Below are positions 46,495 to 55,054 of a DNA stretch of 64,000 nt, in pieces. Both the position numbers and the translations under genes were made by a program. This stretch comes from Terriglobia bacterium. GTDB taxonomy: Bacteria > Acidobacteriota > Terriglobia > Terriglobales > Acidobacteriaceae. The stretch lies in NCBI GenBank assembly GCA_020073665.1, contig JAIQEU010000002.1, positions 186,001-250,000 on the forward strand. The letters run 5' to 3'. The notes beneath the pieces were generated by a model that was not told where the DNA came from, made no database searches, and saw nothing but the letters and a program-made list of their open reading frames with translations. The number at the start of each line of letters is the position of its first letter. Positions within the stretch are counted from its first letter, which is position 1.

Positions 46495-47055
46495 TTAAGA
46501 ATCGCAGCCGGGGCCGCCAGCCGCCCCACACTCTTTCCACAGCTTTTCCCAATTCCACATCCCGGACGCCACCTTAATCGGCAACGGGAATCCCATCTGA
46601 TGCGCCAGCATGCACACCTGCCCGCGATGGTGGGCTTCGTGAGAAAGCATGTAGCACAGCATTTCCAGGCCAGCCGGCCAGGGCCGGGCCCAGCCGTCTC
46701 GGAGAAACTTCTCCACCCGGCCCCCACCCCCGCCGAGCGCTTCCGCGAGCATCTCCGCGCAGCGAGTGGCGCTCTCCGCCAATCCCGCACGCGCCTGCTG
46801 CGGCGTGCAGCGCGCGCGCTTGAGCTGTGCTGGAACCTTCAGGTGCGGAGCCGTAAGCCTGACCCACTTGCAGCGGACATTGTGCATGTGGGTGAAGATG
46901 GCCGCAATGCTGCGGGCCTTGCCCGGCGGCTGGGCTCTCCAGGCGGCAGGGTCCAGATGTTCGATCAGCATCTGGTTCATGCGCTCATTGGCGGCAAAGG
47001 TCCGGACTGCCGCTCGGCCGAGTTGGGTGTGAACCTTGGGTGGACGCGTGCTCAC
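46495..47055 (-). CDS. DinB-family protein
   Basis: 186 residues, helical. RTFAANERMNQMLIEHL, IAAIFTHMHNVRCKWV and MLSHEAHHRGQVCMLAHQMG carry the three His metal ligands of the DinB/YfiT fold, used in thiol- or metal-dependent transferases. No partner gene is evident. The Gly-run (EALGGGGGRVEKF) is unusual. Confidence 0.85.
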   Translation of the reverse strand: MSTRPPKVHTQLGRAAVRTFAANERMNQMLIEHLDPAAWRAQPPGKARSIAAIFTHMHNVRCKWVRLTAPHLKVPAQLKRARCTPQQARAGLAESATRCAEMLAEALGGGGGRVEKFLRDGWARPWPAGLEMLCYMLSHEAHHRGQVCMLAHQMGFPLPIKVASGMWNWEKLWKECGAAGGPGCDS

Positions 47056-47215
47056 GGCTCCCTACTCCTTCCACCTATCATACTTCCGCGCCGGGCGCCC
47101 CATCGTTTGCGCCCCCCGGCCCCCATTTTTTCTTTGCACTGGACGCAACTGGGCTTAATATCTCCCGGACGCCAATATCCATGCGGTCCGGGAAAATGTG
47201 GGGGAGGAGTCAACC

Positions 47216-48148
47216 ATGAAGAGCTCAAGCGTTGTGTGGCTGTTTGTATTGCTAATTTCGTTCGGCATCGCGTCGCCTGCGAGTTTCGCGCAAGGATTGG
47301 GCGCGACACAGCTCGGCCCCGGCCTGCAGAATTTCGCCGACTGCCAGACTCGAGTCGTCGGCCACCACGAACACCTCATCGCCGACCGTCTGCAAGCCAA
47401 GCTCGACAAGAACACCGCGCTCACGCCCGAGGAGCACGACATCTGGGCCGCTGAAATCCGCGCCCTGCGCCAGGTCACGCCCTCGCAGCCCTTCAAGGCG
47501 CCCGACCCGAAGAACCCGCAGCGCTACTTTCTGGGGCTGACCAACGCGGAACAGGTCGCGATCAACTCCATGCACAACCGTGCGGTGCAGGAAAACAATC
47601 TGGCCTGCGAGAAGAAATACGGAGGCATGACGCGCTACTCGCCCGGCTCCGACCAGTCCGGCCAGGCCGCCTACGAAAAGGGATTGAAAGACAATATCCA
47701 GGCCGCCACCGACATCGCGACCATTCCCGTGGAACCGATTCCCAGCCCCTATCCCAAGACCCGCGAGCAGATGCAGGAAGAGAGACGGGCGAAGCAGGAG
47801 GCCAACCGGCAAGCCGCGGGCCAGACAATCAGCGCGTGCACCGAGGGCGCCAAAGGGCTGCGCTTGCGCATCATGGCCGACAAGATGCAGCAAAGGCTCA
47901 ACAGTAGTAAAGGACTCTCGGCCAAAGAACGCGCCGATTTCGAGGCCGACATAAAAGCCACGCGCGATGCCGCCGACAAGAAACTTGACTACGCCCCGCC
48001 GGTAGATCCGAAGAATCCCAATCGGGCCATGATGCGCCTCACCGCGCAGGAGCAAATGGAAGTGACGACAGAATTCTCCAATCAGTACCTGGCGCAAATG
48101 CAGAACTGCGTGCACGCGGGGACCCCATCGCGGCCCCCGGCCCATTGA
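47216..48148 (+). CDS. Secreted protein with internal duplication
   Basis: 310 residues with a signal peptide (residues 1-26, ending SFAQ). Two homologous units of about 95 residues are visible, from CQTRVVGHHEHLIADRLQAK to NNLACEKKY, and from CTEGAKGLRLRIMADKMQQR to LAQMQNCVH. Both carry an LT..E....W/F.A.I(R/K)A.R pattern, then DPKNP(Q/N)R and a final Cys. Each unit begins and ends with Cys, suggesting one disulfide per repeat. Function unknown. Confidence 0.6.
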   Translation: MKSSSVVWLFVLLISFGIASPASFAQGLGATQLGPGLQNFADCQTRVVGHHEHLIADRLQAKLDKNTALTPEEHDIWAAEIRALRQVTPSQPFKAPDPKNPQRYFLGLTNAEQVAINSMHNRAVQENNLACEKKYGGMTRYSPGSDQSGQAAYEKGLKDNIQAATDIATIPVEPIPSPYPKTREQMQEERRAKQEANRQAAGQTISACTEGAKGLRLRIMADKMQQRLNSSKGLSAKERADFEADIKATRDAADKKLDYAPPVDPKNPNRAMMRLTAQEQMEVTTEFSNQYLAQMQNCVHAGTPSRPPAH

Positions 48149-48322
48149 GGATTTAATCAGCGGGAAATCGAGACAGGCGGGACGTTTTCTAAGGTGAAGA
48201 ACAGAAAACGTCCCGTCTGTCCCCACATTCCCCCCACCCACATTCCCAAGAAACGAAGGCTGGGCCACCCACCTCAATCATATTCGCAAGGAATCGCAAC
48301 GGGGTGCGGCACCCGGCAAGTG

Positions 48323-49786
48323 CTACTTCGGTGTTGAAGTCTCATTGTCCTCATTTTTGCAGCCAGGATCTCCCAGCACAGGAGAGAACAAGGTTTCGTT
48401 ATTCTTAAGAAAGTCCCGTAACCCCGACGGCATGTCCGCATTCCATAAATCCCGAGCAGCGTGTAGTTGCCTGAATGCAAGAACTACATCCCAGAATGCC
48501 TTAGTATCGATCGGTCCCGTGAACTTGAAGTCTTGGTTTGTCGCAACTGACCAAACTAGATATTTCTTACCACCCACAGCTGTTATCGTCTGACTAGGTC
48601 CCCCTGATTGAGCCATCGTCGTTGGAAAGACCGAAGAAATGTCGAAGAATTTGGATGTCTTGGAGGTGGGAACGAACTCCTCAGGTATACCTAGCAAGAA
48701 CTGAAACCCCGTGAGCTTGGTTTTGGTGAGCATTGCCTTACTGAAATTGTCATGCTGCGCAGTGTTGAAGACCGGGTTGTGATAGATGAACGTAAAGATC
48801 GGGCGACCGGTGAAATCGGCTTGAGTGAGGTCGGCGCAACTGAAGTTCGCCCCGGACATCAACAACAGGTTGTCGCCCTCTATCCCTGCCATCTCTTGCC
48901 ATGGGAGGATGGTCACATCACTAGTCAGCTTCGCTCCTCTCAGATTTGCACCGGTAAACCACGTTTGAACCAGATCGGCATTGTGAAAGGATGAACCCGA
49001 GAGATTTGCCCCATCAAAATGGGCGCGACTAAGGAAGGCTCCGTCAAAGTTGCTGTGGGCCAAATCCAAAGGCTTGCCCTCAACCCCAAAATTGCAATCG
49101 ACGCAGTAAACCTGCGAGAGATCGGGCACCCTCGCGCCAGCCCTAATAAGTGCTGCCATCATGCTTGCGGTCGCCTCAAGCGGTGCGCTCTCCTCGTCCG
49201 ACAGTTTTCCTATTGGGACCTCGGTGAATCCTGGGCCACTAGGCATCCGGTTATTGACCATAGGGGTTGCGAAAAAGCGGTTAGTATACAGTTTTAGAAT
49301 GCTTCGGTTGCGATCCCTCGCATAGACCAAGGCTGTCTTGAGCGCATCTGACGGAATTCGTAGGTTCTGCAAACCCTCAAAGATGTCCAGAATTGCGCTG
49401 CGAACCGTTGGATCTTTCTCAATCACCGCGGCATTAACCAGATACTGAAGTGCTTGGGCTTGGCGCTCCGGCTCATTTGACCGCAAGGACTGTTCGAGCC
49501 CCGCTATCCCTGTAAGTCGCTCGGGAACTTGCGTGGAACCAATTCGGGTTATAGCGTGTTCAAAGCGCTCGTCTTCTCTGGCAACCCGCACGTCGGCGCG
49601 TTGCGAAATAGCGATATACATTGTCCAGAAGAAAGCGGCCACGGCTACCGGTCCGGCCAAAGCCTTGCACAATTCGAGGAGGAAGAACCGGCGGGCGAGT
49701 TGGCGTTTGAGTACATCCGTCTCCAGTCGGAGCTTTTCATCGCGGACGCGCGATTCCTCGTCAGGAATTGGAGCGGGGTCGCCCAT
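48323..49786 (-). CDS. Membrane-anchored pentapeptide-repeat protein
   Basis: 487 residues. One membrane helix (about 38-62), then a region with LTGIAGLEQSLRS and an all-helical segment, then pentapeptide repeats from about 235 to 335: LDLAHSNFDGAFLSRAHFDGANLSGSSFHNADL, GANLRGAKL and GANFSCADLTQADFTG. The C-terminal 120 residues are distinct, with a beta-rich NQDFKFTG part. Pentapeptide coils bind proteins; the target is unknown. Codon usage appears less GC-biased than in neighbouring operons, consistent with an accessory segment. Confidence 0.72.
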   Translation of the reverse strand: MGDPAPIPDEESRVRDEKLRLETDVLKRQLARRFFLLELCKALAGPVAVAAFFWTMYIAISQRADVRVAREDERFEHAITRIGSTQVPERLTGIAGLEQSLRSNEPERQAQALQYLVNAAVIEKDPTVRSAILDIFEGLQNLRIPSDALKTALVYARDRNRSILKLYTNRFFATPMVNNRMPSGPGFTEVPIGKLSDEESAPLEATASMMAALIRAGARVPDLSQVYCVDCNFGVEGKPLDLAHSNFDGAFLSRAHFDGANLSGSSFHNADLVQTWFTGANLRGAKLTSDVTILPWQEMAGIEGDNLLLMSGANFSCADLTQADFTGRPIFTFIYHNPVFNTAQHDNFSKAMLTKTKLTGFQFLLGIPEEFVPTSKTSKFFDISSVFPTTMAQSGGPSQTITAVGGKKYLVWSVATNQDFKFTGPIDTKAFWDVVLAFRQLHAARDLWNADMPSGLRDFLKNNETLFSPVLGDPGCKNEDNETSTPK

Positions 49787-49840
49787 AAAGAATTGCTAGA
49801 CTCTATCATGTCCCTTGGCGAAAAACTCGGGGACAGACGG

Positions 49841-49980
49841 CGGGTGGCCCACCTTTCGCGATTTTCGAAAGGTGGGGGATTCCCGGAATACAGCGATCTT
49901 TCACGACGGGCGGGTGGCCCAGACAACCTCGGGGGTGGGAATCCCCACCCTTCAAAAAACGAAGGGTGGGCCACCCGGCG
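49841..49980. repeat. GGGTGGCCCACC-type repeat, composite copy
   Basis: Two GGCGGGTGGCCCA units around an inverted pair (CCACCTTTCG ... CGAAAGGTGGG) and a second inverted pair (GGGTGGGAATCCCCACCC), ending GGGTGGGCCACCCGG. Also present in shorter form at 43241, 51219 and 52133. Confidence 0.7.
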
Positions 49981-49989
49981 CGTGTGGAA

Positions 49990-51117
49990 TCAATTCGCCA
50001 AGTTCGCTGCCTTCATCTTGTCCGCCAATCCGGAAATGTCAAAGGTCACCGTTCTCGCGGCTTTCTCGTAGTAGCTGAACTCCAGGATTAGTTTGTTGTG
50101 TTGGACAAGCAGAGCTAGAAACTGCTTCTCGCGTCCGTAAGGAAACAACGCGTCGTGGCTGTCCGCAATGCCCCATGTTTGGCTGACGGGTTTCTCATCA
50201 TCAAACTTTAGACGTACAGCTGTGCTGTATTGCTGCCCCGTCTCATAGCCCAGCGGCTCAACCATGCCATGAACGTTGACCGCCACCCCGACGTGCCGTC
50301 CACCACATAGCTTGCCGTTGTCGAAGCAAATTCGCAGTTCGGCATAGTGCAGCTTGCCGAAATCCATTCCGTCCGCGTCGCTAGACTCCATGGAGAAGAA
50401 TTCCGTCTTTCTCCCATCAATCGCATTCGTGGAGACACCGGAATCTTCCCAATGCGGATTCCAGCCACAGTGCGGATTGGCGTCGCGCAATCCTTCACAG
50501 GGATCAAAAGGTGTTTCCGATTGTCGAGCCGTGGGCACGGCACTGGTCTGGAAATCCTTAACGTACCACTGGTCACTGAATTCGGTGAACTGTTCCATCT
50601 CCTTTTGCAGAACTCCAAGGATTCCTCCTGTGTATTCCGCAAAAGGTTTGGTCCCGTCCATGGTGAACAAGTGAGTCGGGAACGTGCGAATTGTGTACAT
50701 AGGGTTCTGATTGCTGTACTCCTGGCCGAGTTGCTGGAAATAGTCACCGTCCACCTTGAACTTGCCATTCCCGCGAGCAGCCAGAATCACCCTCGTGACG
50801 TGATGATCTTTCATAGCCTCTGCGTATTCGAGAAAGCACCGAAAGACATCCATTCGGGTTGCGGTACCGGACACTTCACTCACATCGAAAACCAATGTAT
50901 TAAGGTCGATCCATCTGTCGAAGTGGGCTCGTGCCTTAACGACCCCGTTCCTGGGGTCTGCCCTGAGCACGCGCTGCAATGGCCTCTCAGCTACAACATA
51001 GTTAAGCAACCAAGTACCTAGAATGATCAAAATGCCAACGGTGATGAGAACGAACAAAACATTTCGAGACTTGTTATCAGGAGGAACTTGAGGGCTTTCT
51101 GGTCCACTTTCTGTCAT
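49990..51117 (-). CDS. Hypothetical membrane-anchored protein
   Basis: 375 residues with one N-terminal helix (NVLFVLITVGILIILGTWLL, about 19-38) and a large extracytoplasmic part. FDRWIDLNTLVFDVSEVSGTATRMDVFRCFLEYAEAMK and MYTIRTFPTHLFT are recognisable only as ordered domain sequence. Four Cys suggest disulfides. No family recognised. Confidence 0.55.
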   Translation of the reverse strand: MTESGPESPQVPPDNKSRNVLFVLITVGILIILGTWLLNYVVAERPLQRVLRADPRNGVVKARAHFDRWIDLNTLVFDVSEVSGTATRMDVFRCFLEYAEAMKDHHVTRVILAARGNGKFKVDGDYFQQLGQEYSNQNPMYTIRTFPTHLFTMDGTKPFAEYTGGILGVLQKEMEQFTEFSDQWYVKDFQTSAVPTARQSETPFDPCEGLRDANPHCGWNPHWEDSGVSTNAIDGRKTEFFSMESSDADGMDFGKLHYAELRICFDNGKLCGGRHVGVAVNVHGMVEPLGYETGQQYSTAVRLKFDDEKPVSQTWGIADSHDALFPYGREKQFLALLVQHNKLILEFSYYEKAARTVTFDISGLADKMKAANLAN

Positions 51118-51218
51118 GACGCGATGCTCCGATGAGTTCCCAGAGGTGGGGGATCGAAGATAGCAAGTGCCTGCTTTATCGGGGAAGGTAGAACGGGCCG
51201 GATTTTACCACAAGGAAG

Positions 51219-51308
51219 GTGGCCGGGTGGCCCACCGTCGGCCGGGTGCCCCATCCTTTTCGCGCACTTTGGCGGGTGGCCCACCTTTGCGTTGTTTGCC
51301 AAGGTGGG
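51219..51308. repeat. GGGTGGCCCACC-type repeat
   Basis: Two GGGTGGCCCACC units (51226 and 51273) separated by GGGTGCCCCATCC, ending TTTGCCAAGGTGGG. Confidence 0.6.
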
Positions 51309-51328
51309 TAGCATCGATTCCTTGAGCA

Positions 51329-51556
51329 TCAATGGCCCCGTATCATGATCCAAGCCTGCAGTGCGCCGATGAGAACGAGGATGACACCAATACCTATGTT
51401 GACCCGTGCCAAAAGCGCACTTGAAGTATCGAGCTTCAACACTGATAAGCCCAACGCCGCCACAGTCCTTCGCAATGGATAATCATGAGTGCCTGATCCC
51501 TCTGTCGTATCGGCCAACACCTCTTCAAATCGCCGTTGCAATTCTGCCTTTTCCAT
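51329..51556 (-). CDS. Small membrane protein
   Basis: 75 residues. Soluble N-terminal helix (MEKAELQRRFEEVLADTTEG) and one C-terminal membrane helix (IGIGVILVLIGALQAWIMI). AAGGTGG precedes the ATG at 51556. It faces a divergent gene 81 bp away. Function unknown. Confidence 0.5.
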   Translation of the reverse strand: MEKAELQRRFEEVLADTTEGSGTHDYPLRRTVAALGLSVLKLDTSSALLARVNIGIGVILVLIGALQAWIMIRGH

Positions 51557-51637
51557 AAACCACCTTTGCATAAACGAACCTGCCGAACATTGTACGATTA
51601 GGAAAACCCCCGGCGGGGACAAACAAGATAATAGAAA

Positions 51638-52096
51638 ATGCTTTCGCTGGAGAACATCATGTTGCCACAAATTCACCCAATGCTGGCCTTGCACCGATAC
51701 TTAGCCTGGGCGGATGCAATGCGAGCACACAGCGAAAAAGTGATGCCCGCTGCCCAAGGTAAGGGTTTAGATGATGTTAATGTTGGCCTGGCGCTGATGT
51801 ACTTTGCCTATTGGTTCTCGACTCTATACGTGGTAATAGAGGGATACCGGAGCCTCAAACTCAACGATGATGCCATCGAGAAGCTGTTAGAGGATAAGGA
51901 TAAAGTCGATATTCTCCGTCGATACCGCAACACCATTTTTCATTTCCAGCCCGAGTATTTCGACGATCGAAACGTTGCCTTCATGAACTCTGCAAACACC
52001 ATTCTTCCGTGGTTGAAGGAGCTTCGGATCGCCTTCGCTAAATTCATCGAGCGATGGTTCGAGACCCATGACTTCGAAGGCCTTCCAAAGCACTGA
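51638..52096 (+). CDS. HEPN-like hypothetical protein
   Basis: 152 residues, all-helical, cytoplasmic. LRRYRNTIFHFQPEYF contains R-N-x3-H, the RX4-6H signature of HEPN-domain proteins, many of which are RNases or nucleotidyltransferase partners in toxin-antitoxin or defence systems. The remaining sequence cannot be assigned. ATG 51638 or ATG 51659 (with TGGAG ahead) may be the start. Confidence 0.5.
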   Translation: MLSLENIMLPQIHPMLALHRYLAWADAMRAHSEKVMPAAQGKGLDDVNVGLALMYFAYWFSTLYVVIEGYRSLKLNDDAIEKLLEDKDKVDILRRYRNTIFHFQPEYFDDRNVAFMNSANTILPWLKELRIAFAKFIERWFETHDFEGLPKH

Positions 52097-52132
52097 CTGG
52101 ATGACGGGAAACTCGGGGAAACTCGGGGGAAA

Positions 52133-52200
52133 TGGCGGGTGGCCCAGGCAATCTCGGGGGTGCCCCATCTCATTCGCGCCTTTTGCGAATGAGTGGGCGC
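52133..52200. repeat. GGGTGGCCCA-type repeat
   Basis: GGCGGGTGGCCCAGGCAATC then GGGGGTGCCCCATCTCATTC and TTTGCGAATGAGTGGG; inner CTCATTCGC/GCGAATGAG palindrome. Confidence 0.55.
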
Positions 52201-52306
52201 GTCCACCACGAATATTTCGTAGTCATCTCAAAGCAGACCTCAGACGTCAGACCTCCGACCTTGGCTCAAAACCCTAAGTCTTAACGTCCGACGCCCGAGG
52301 TCCGCC

Positions 52307-52906
52307 TTATTTCCGGTTTACTCGCCCAAAGCATCCCGCCAACCGCCGCCGCAGCAGGTCGGGATCGAAGCCCGGGGCGGGGACGGGGTCGACCGCGCCT
52401 CGCATTTCCGGAATGTTTTCCGGCACCGCGTCCGGACAGTTGCCCGTCGTCAGCGGCGGGTGGTCGGCAGGTGCAGGTTCTGGCTGGCCCAGGCCCTCTC
52501 GCAACAGGTGCCAGGCTTCCTCGTAGGCCGCGTACTTCTGTCCCTTCCGTCCCGGCATAAAGAAGATCTGTCCCTTCACCCGCATCCCAATCTCGATCGG
52601 CAGAATGTACCAGACGTCTTCCGGGATCACGTAGATCGCAAAGAAATCTATCTGCTCCGCCGTGTAATTTTGCGTTCGGGCGCCGTTCAGCCGGCACAGG
52701 TATCCGCCATAGTTGCGCGCCATCGTGGACTTCACCTGGATCCGCAGAAAGCGCCCCTCCAGTTCGACCGTCACATCGTAACGGGCCGACTCCCCAAACG
52801 GCTTGGATACCTCAAACCCCAGTTCCCGCGCCCGGGCCATGAAACGCAGTTCCGCCCACTCCCCTCGTTGCTTGTCGTTTTGTATCGTCGCTCCCGGAGA
52901 ATCCAT
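52307..52906 (-). CDS. PD-(D/E)XK endonuclease-like protein
   Basis: 199 residues. GEWAELRFMARARELGFEVS, ESARYDVTVELEGRFLRIQVKSTM and IDFFAIYVIPEDVWYILPI form the PD-(D/E)XK core, with catalytic Glu, Asp and Q-x-K residues in the usual order; it resembles the group-I-intron-associated endonuclease family (I-Ssp6803I type). The C-terminal 60 residues are Pro-rich and variable. No intron is visible here, so it may be a free-standing nuclease. An intrinsic-terminator hairpin lies in its 5' leader. Confidence 0.75.
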   Translation of the reverse strand: MDSPGATIQNDKQRGEWAELRFMARARELGFEVSKPFGESARYDVTVELEGRFLRIQVKSTMARNYGGYLCRLNGARTQNYTAEQIDFFAIYVIPEDVWYILPIEIGMRVKGQIFFMPGRKGQKYAAYEEAWHLLREGLGQPEPAPADHPPLTTGNCPDAVPENIPEMRGAVDPVPAPGFDPDLLRRRLAGCFGRVNRK

Positions 52907-52920
52907 GGTTATTTGCCCAA

Positions 52921-52948
52921 TAAAAAACGCGGCCCCGGAAGGCCGCGT
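52921..52948 (-). terminator. Terminator-like hairpin in the leader of the PD-(D/E)XK gene
   Basis: On the minus strand an 8-bp ACGCGGCC/GGCCGCGT stem with a 6-base loop runs into six U residues, ending 15 bases before the start codon at 52906. It either ends a transcript from the right or attenuates this gene. Confidence 0.7.
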
Positions 52949-52972
52949 CCCCTTTCTTGATCTTATATACCT

Positions 52973-52978
52973 ATTATA
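52973..52978 (-). promoter_or_regulatory. Possible -10 element (TATAAT)
   Basis: A perfect TATAAT in an AT-rich stretch, about 70 bases upstream of the PD-(D/E)XK start on the same strand. The -35 region is weak. Transcription from here would pass through the terminator-like hairpin. Confidence 0.3.
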
Positions 52979-53613
52979 TCACCCAGCAATAGCAAACTCC
53001 GCCACCTTAGCTCGACCTATATTTCCATTCGCTGCAGACAGATAGCTTCGATCGTGTAAGTTCTGCCTATTGACAAGGTTTTTCTCCCGAAACGGGAGCC
53101 TTGAAAGGGCATCGCTTTAAGCGATGCGGAAACCCAATCGACTTCGCTCGGATTTAGCCGCTGAGGTTGGCTGTCTGGCCCACCTTGGCAGAAAACGCAA
53201 AGGGAGAACCCGGGTTGTGGACCGGGCCACCGCTCTGGCCAGGTTTCACTCGCCGGCTGCGGATACGCTGCCGGCAAACCGCCGAGATCCCTCCCCGCGC
53301 GTCGGGATGACCGGGTTTTTGGGGGAATGGCGCCGCGAAGTTTGTGGTTTTGCCTCTCTTTCTTATTAGGGGATTGACCGCTTGCCCCGAGGGTTCCGGG
53401 TTTGGAACCGATTTCCACACGTCCCACGACCTTAGTACCGTCTCTAGTACTTTGGTTACGGTTCTGGGGGAAAAGTCGAACCCTCTGTATAAACACCGCG
53501 TCCTGTAGTATGGCCTCAAGACAAAACCACAACATATAGCATCTACCTGCAAGTGGCTTGGGGTTACTTTCCAGAAAACACCCATAAAACCCTAAGAAAC
53601 GCGGAAATACGCC
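52979..53613. other. Gene-poor region upstream of the pil operon
   Basis: About 630 bp, no supported gene on either strand. It contains a CTCCCGAAACGGGAG hairpin (53083-53097), a double-hairpin repeat (53101-53167) and a TCTGGCCCACCTTGG fragment. Long open frames across it are antisense continuations or low-quality. Confidence 0.5.
53101..53167. repeat. Dispersed double-hairpin repeat, diverged copy
   Basis: GGGCATCGCTTTAAGCGATGC, then CGGATTTAGCCGCTGAGG; same spacing as the other copies but with compensating changes in the stems. Confidence 0.65.
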
Positions 53614-53642
53614 TTGACCCGGGCACTTTCCCGGTTGATATA
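53614..53642 (+). promoter_or_regulatory. Sigma-70-type promoter for the pil operon
   Basis: TTGACC, 17 bases, then GATATA. It lies 113 bp upstream of the HTH gene that opens the operon. Confidence 0.5.
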
Positions 53643-53754
53643 TGCTCAGCACACCAAAATTCACTCGAACACAGTTTTTGAGCGAGGAATTTTCTCCCAA
53701 GTTTGCCCTGCGGGCCGCACCGACAGGGTTGGTTTTGTGGAAAGGGTTGGAACT

Positions 53755-53988
53755 ATGGCCGACTCGCGAGAAGTGATGAACATTCGCCAGGCTTCGCAGT
53801 ACCTGGGAGTGAGTCCGGACACGCTTTACAAGTACGTTGGGGAACAAAAAATCCCCGCTTTCAAGCTGGGCAACCGCTGGCGCTTCAAGAAATCGAGGCT
53901 GGACCAGTGGATGGAAGAAAAATCGAGCCAGATGGAAGTCAAGGGCAAGAAGAAACCGAAGGCGGCTGCCAAAGCCGCTGGAGAGTAA
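53755..53988 (+). CDS. Excisionase-like HTH DNA-binding protein
   Basis: 77 residues. MNIRQASQYLGVSPDTLYKYVGEQKIPAFKLGNRWRFKKSRLDQWM is the excisionase/MerR-type winged HTH; the C-terminus is a Lys/Ala-rich tail (KGKKKPKAAAKAAGE) that may bind DNA non-specifically. It starts the pilMNOPQ cluster, 10 bases before pilM, so it may regulate pilus genes. GTTGGAACT precedes the ATG. Confidence 0.85.
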   Translation: MADSREVMNIRQASQYLGVSPDTLYKYVGEQKIPAFKLGNRWRFKKSRLDQWMEEKSSQMEVKGKKKPKAAAKAAGE

Positions 53989-53998
53989 AGGCGGGCAC

Positions 53999-55054
53999 AT
54001 GTTTGGATTCGGATCGAAGACGATTGTAGGTCTGGATGTGGGCTCCTCGAGCATCAAGGCAGTGGAGCTGAAACGCAAGGGTGGGGTGATTGAAGTGGCC
54101 CATCTCGGCCTGGAACCGCTGGCCCCGGATATCGTGGTCGACTCCATGATCGTGGACTCGGGCACGGTTTCGAGCGCGATTTCCAAGCTGTTCACCGATA
54201 ACCAGATCAAGACCAAGAACGTGGCCACCGCGGTGAGCGGGCACTCGGTGATCGTCAAGAAGATCTCGCTGCCCTCGATGAGCGACCAGGAACTGGCCGA
54301 AACCATCCAGAAGGAAGCGGCGCAGCACATTCCCTTCGACCTCGCCGACGTCAACCTTGACTACCAGATTCTTTCCGAAGATGCGGGCAGTCCGCAGATG
54401 GACGTTTTGCTGGTCGCTGTCAAGAAGGACAAGATTCTGAACTACACCAACGTACTCTCGATGGCGGGCAAGACTCCGGCTATCGTGGACATTGATGCGC
54501 TCGCGCTGCAGAACTGCTACGAGTTCAATTACGAACCGGCCCCCGGCCAGGTGGTGGCGCTCTTGAACCTGGGCGCCAGCGTGATGAACATCAACATCGT
54601 GAAAGGCACCACGCCCCTGTTCCCGCGCGACGTCAGCGTGGGCGGGCACCAGTACACCGATTCGCTGCAGAAAGAACTGGACCTGAGCTTCGATGACGCC
54701 GAGTCGCTGAAGCTGGGCAACAAGGTGGGCACGGTCTCCGAAGATGCCAAGACCCCCATCCTGCAGCAGGTGACCGAAATCATCGTGCTGGAAATTCAGA
54801 AGACGTTCGACTTCTTCCGCGCCAGCGCGGCGGGAGAGCACATCGAGAAAATTTATCTGGCGGGCGGGTCCTCGAAGGTCCCCGGACTGGTCGAGGCGTT
54901 GCGCCAGGAGTTCTCGCTGCCGGTGGAGATTTTCAATCCCTTCCAGAAGATTGCGCCTCCGGCGGAGGGAATAGGGATGGAGCTGATCGAGCAGAATGCC
55001 GGCCAGATGGCAGTTGCGGTGGGTTTGGCCTTAAGGAGTTTTGAAGACTTATGA
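53999..55054 (+). CDS. pilM: Type IV pilus assembly ATPase-like protein PilM
   Basis: 351 residues with an actin/FtsA-like fold. FGFGSKTIVGLDVGSSSIKAVEL at the N-terminus, KEAAQHIPFDLADVNLDYQIL, LLNLGASVMNINIV and the phosphate-2-type KIYLAGGSSKVPGL motif are all present. Cytoplasmic partner that binds the N-terminus of PilN and anchors the alignment subcomplex. Its stop overlaps the pilN start by four bases (ATGA). Confidence 0.95.
   Translation: MFGFGSKTIVGLDVGSSSIKAVELKRKGGVIEVAHLGLEPLAPDIVVDSMIVDSGTVSSAISKLFTDNQIKTKNVATAVSGHSVIVKKISLPSMSDQELAETIQKEAAQHIPFDLADVNLDYQILSEDAGSPQMDVLLVAVKKDKILNYTNVLSMAGKTPAIVDIDALALQNCYEFNYEPAPGQVVALLNLGASVMNINIVKGTTPLFPRDVSVGGHQYTDSLQKELDLSFDDAESLKLGNKVGTVSEDAKTPILQQVTEIIVLEIQKTFDFFRASAAGEHIEKIYLAGGSSKVPGLVEALRQEFSLPVEIFNPFQKIAPPAEGIGMELIEQNAGQMAVAVGLALRSFEDL

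Noticed and set aside
53017-54354. 445-codon minus-strand open frame across the gene-poor region and pilM
   Set aside because: Ser/Arg/Pro-rich without domains, and mostly antisense to the HTH gene and pilM.
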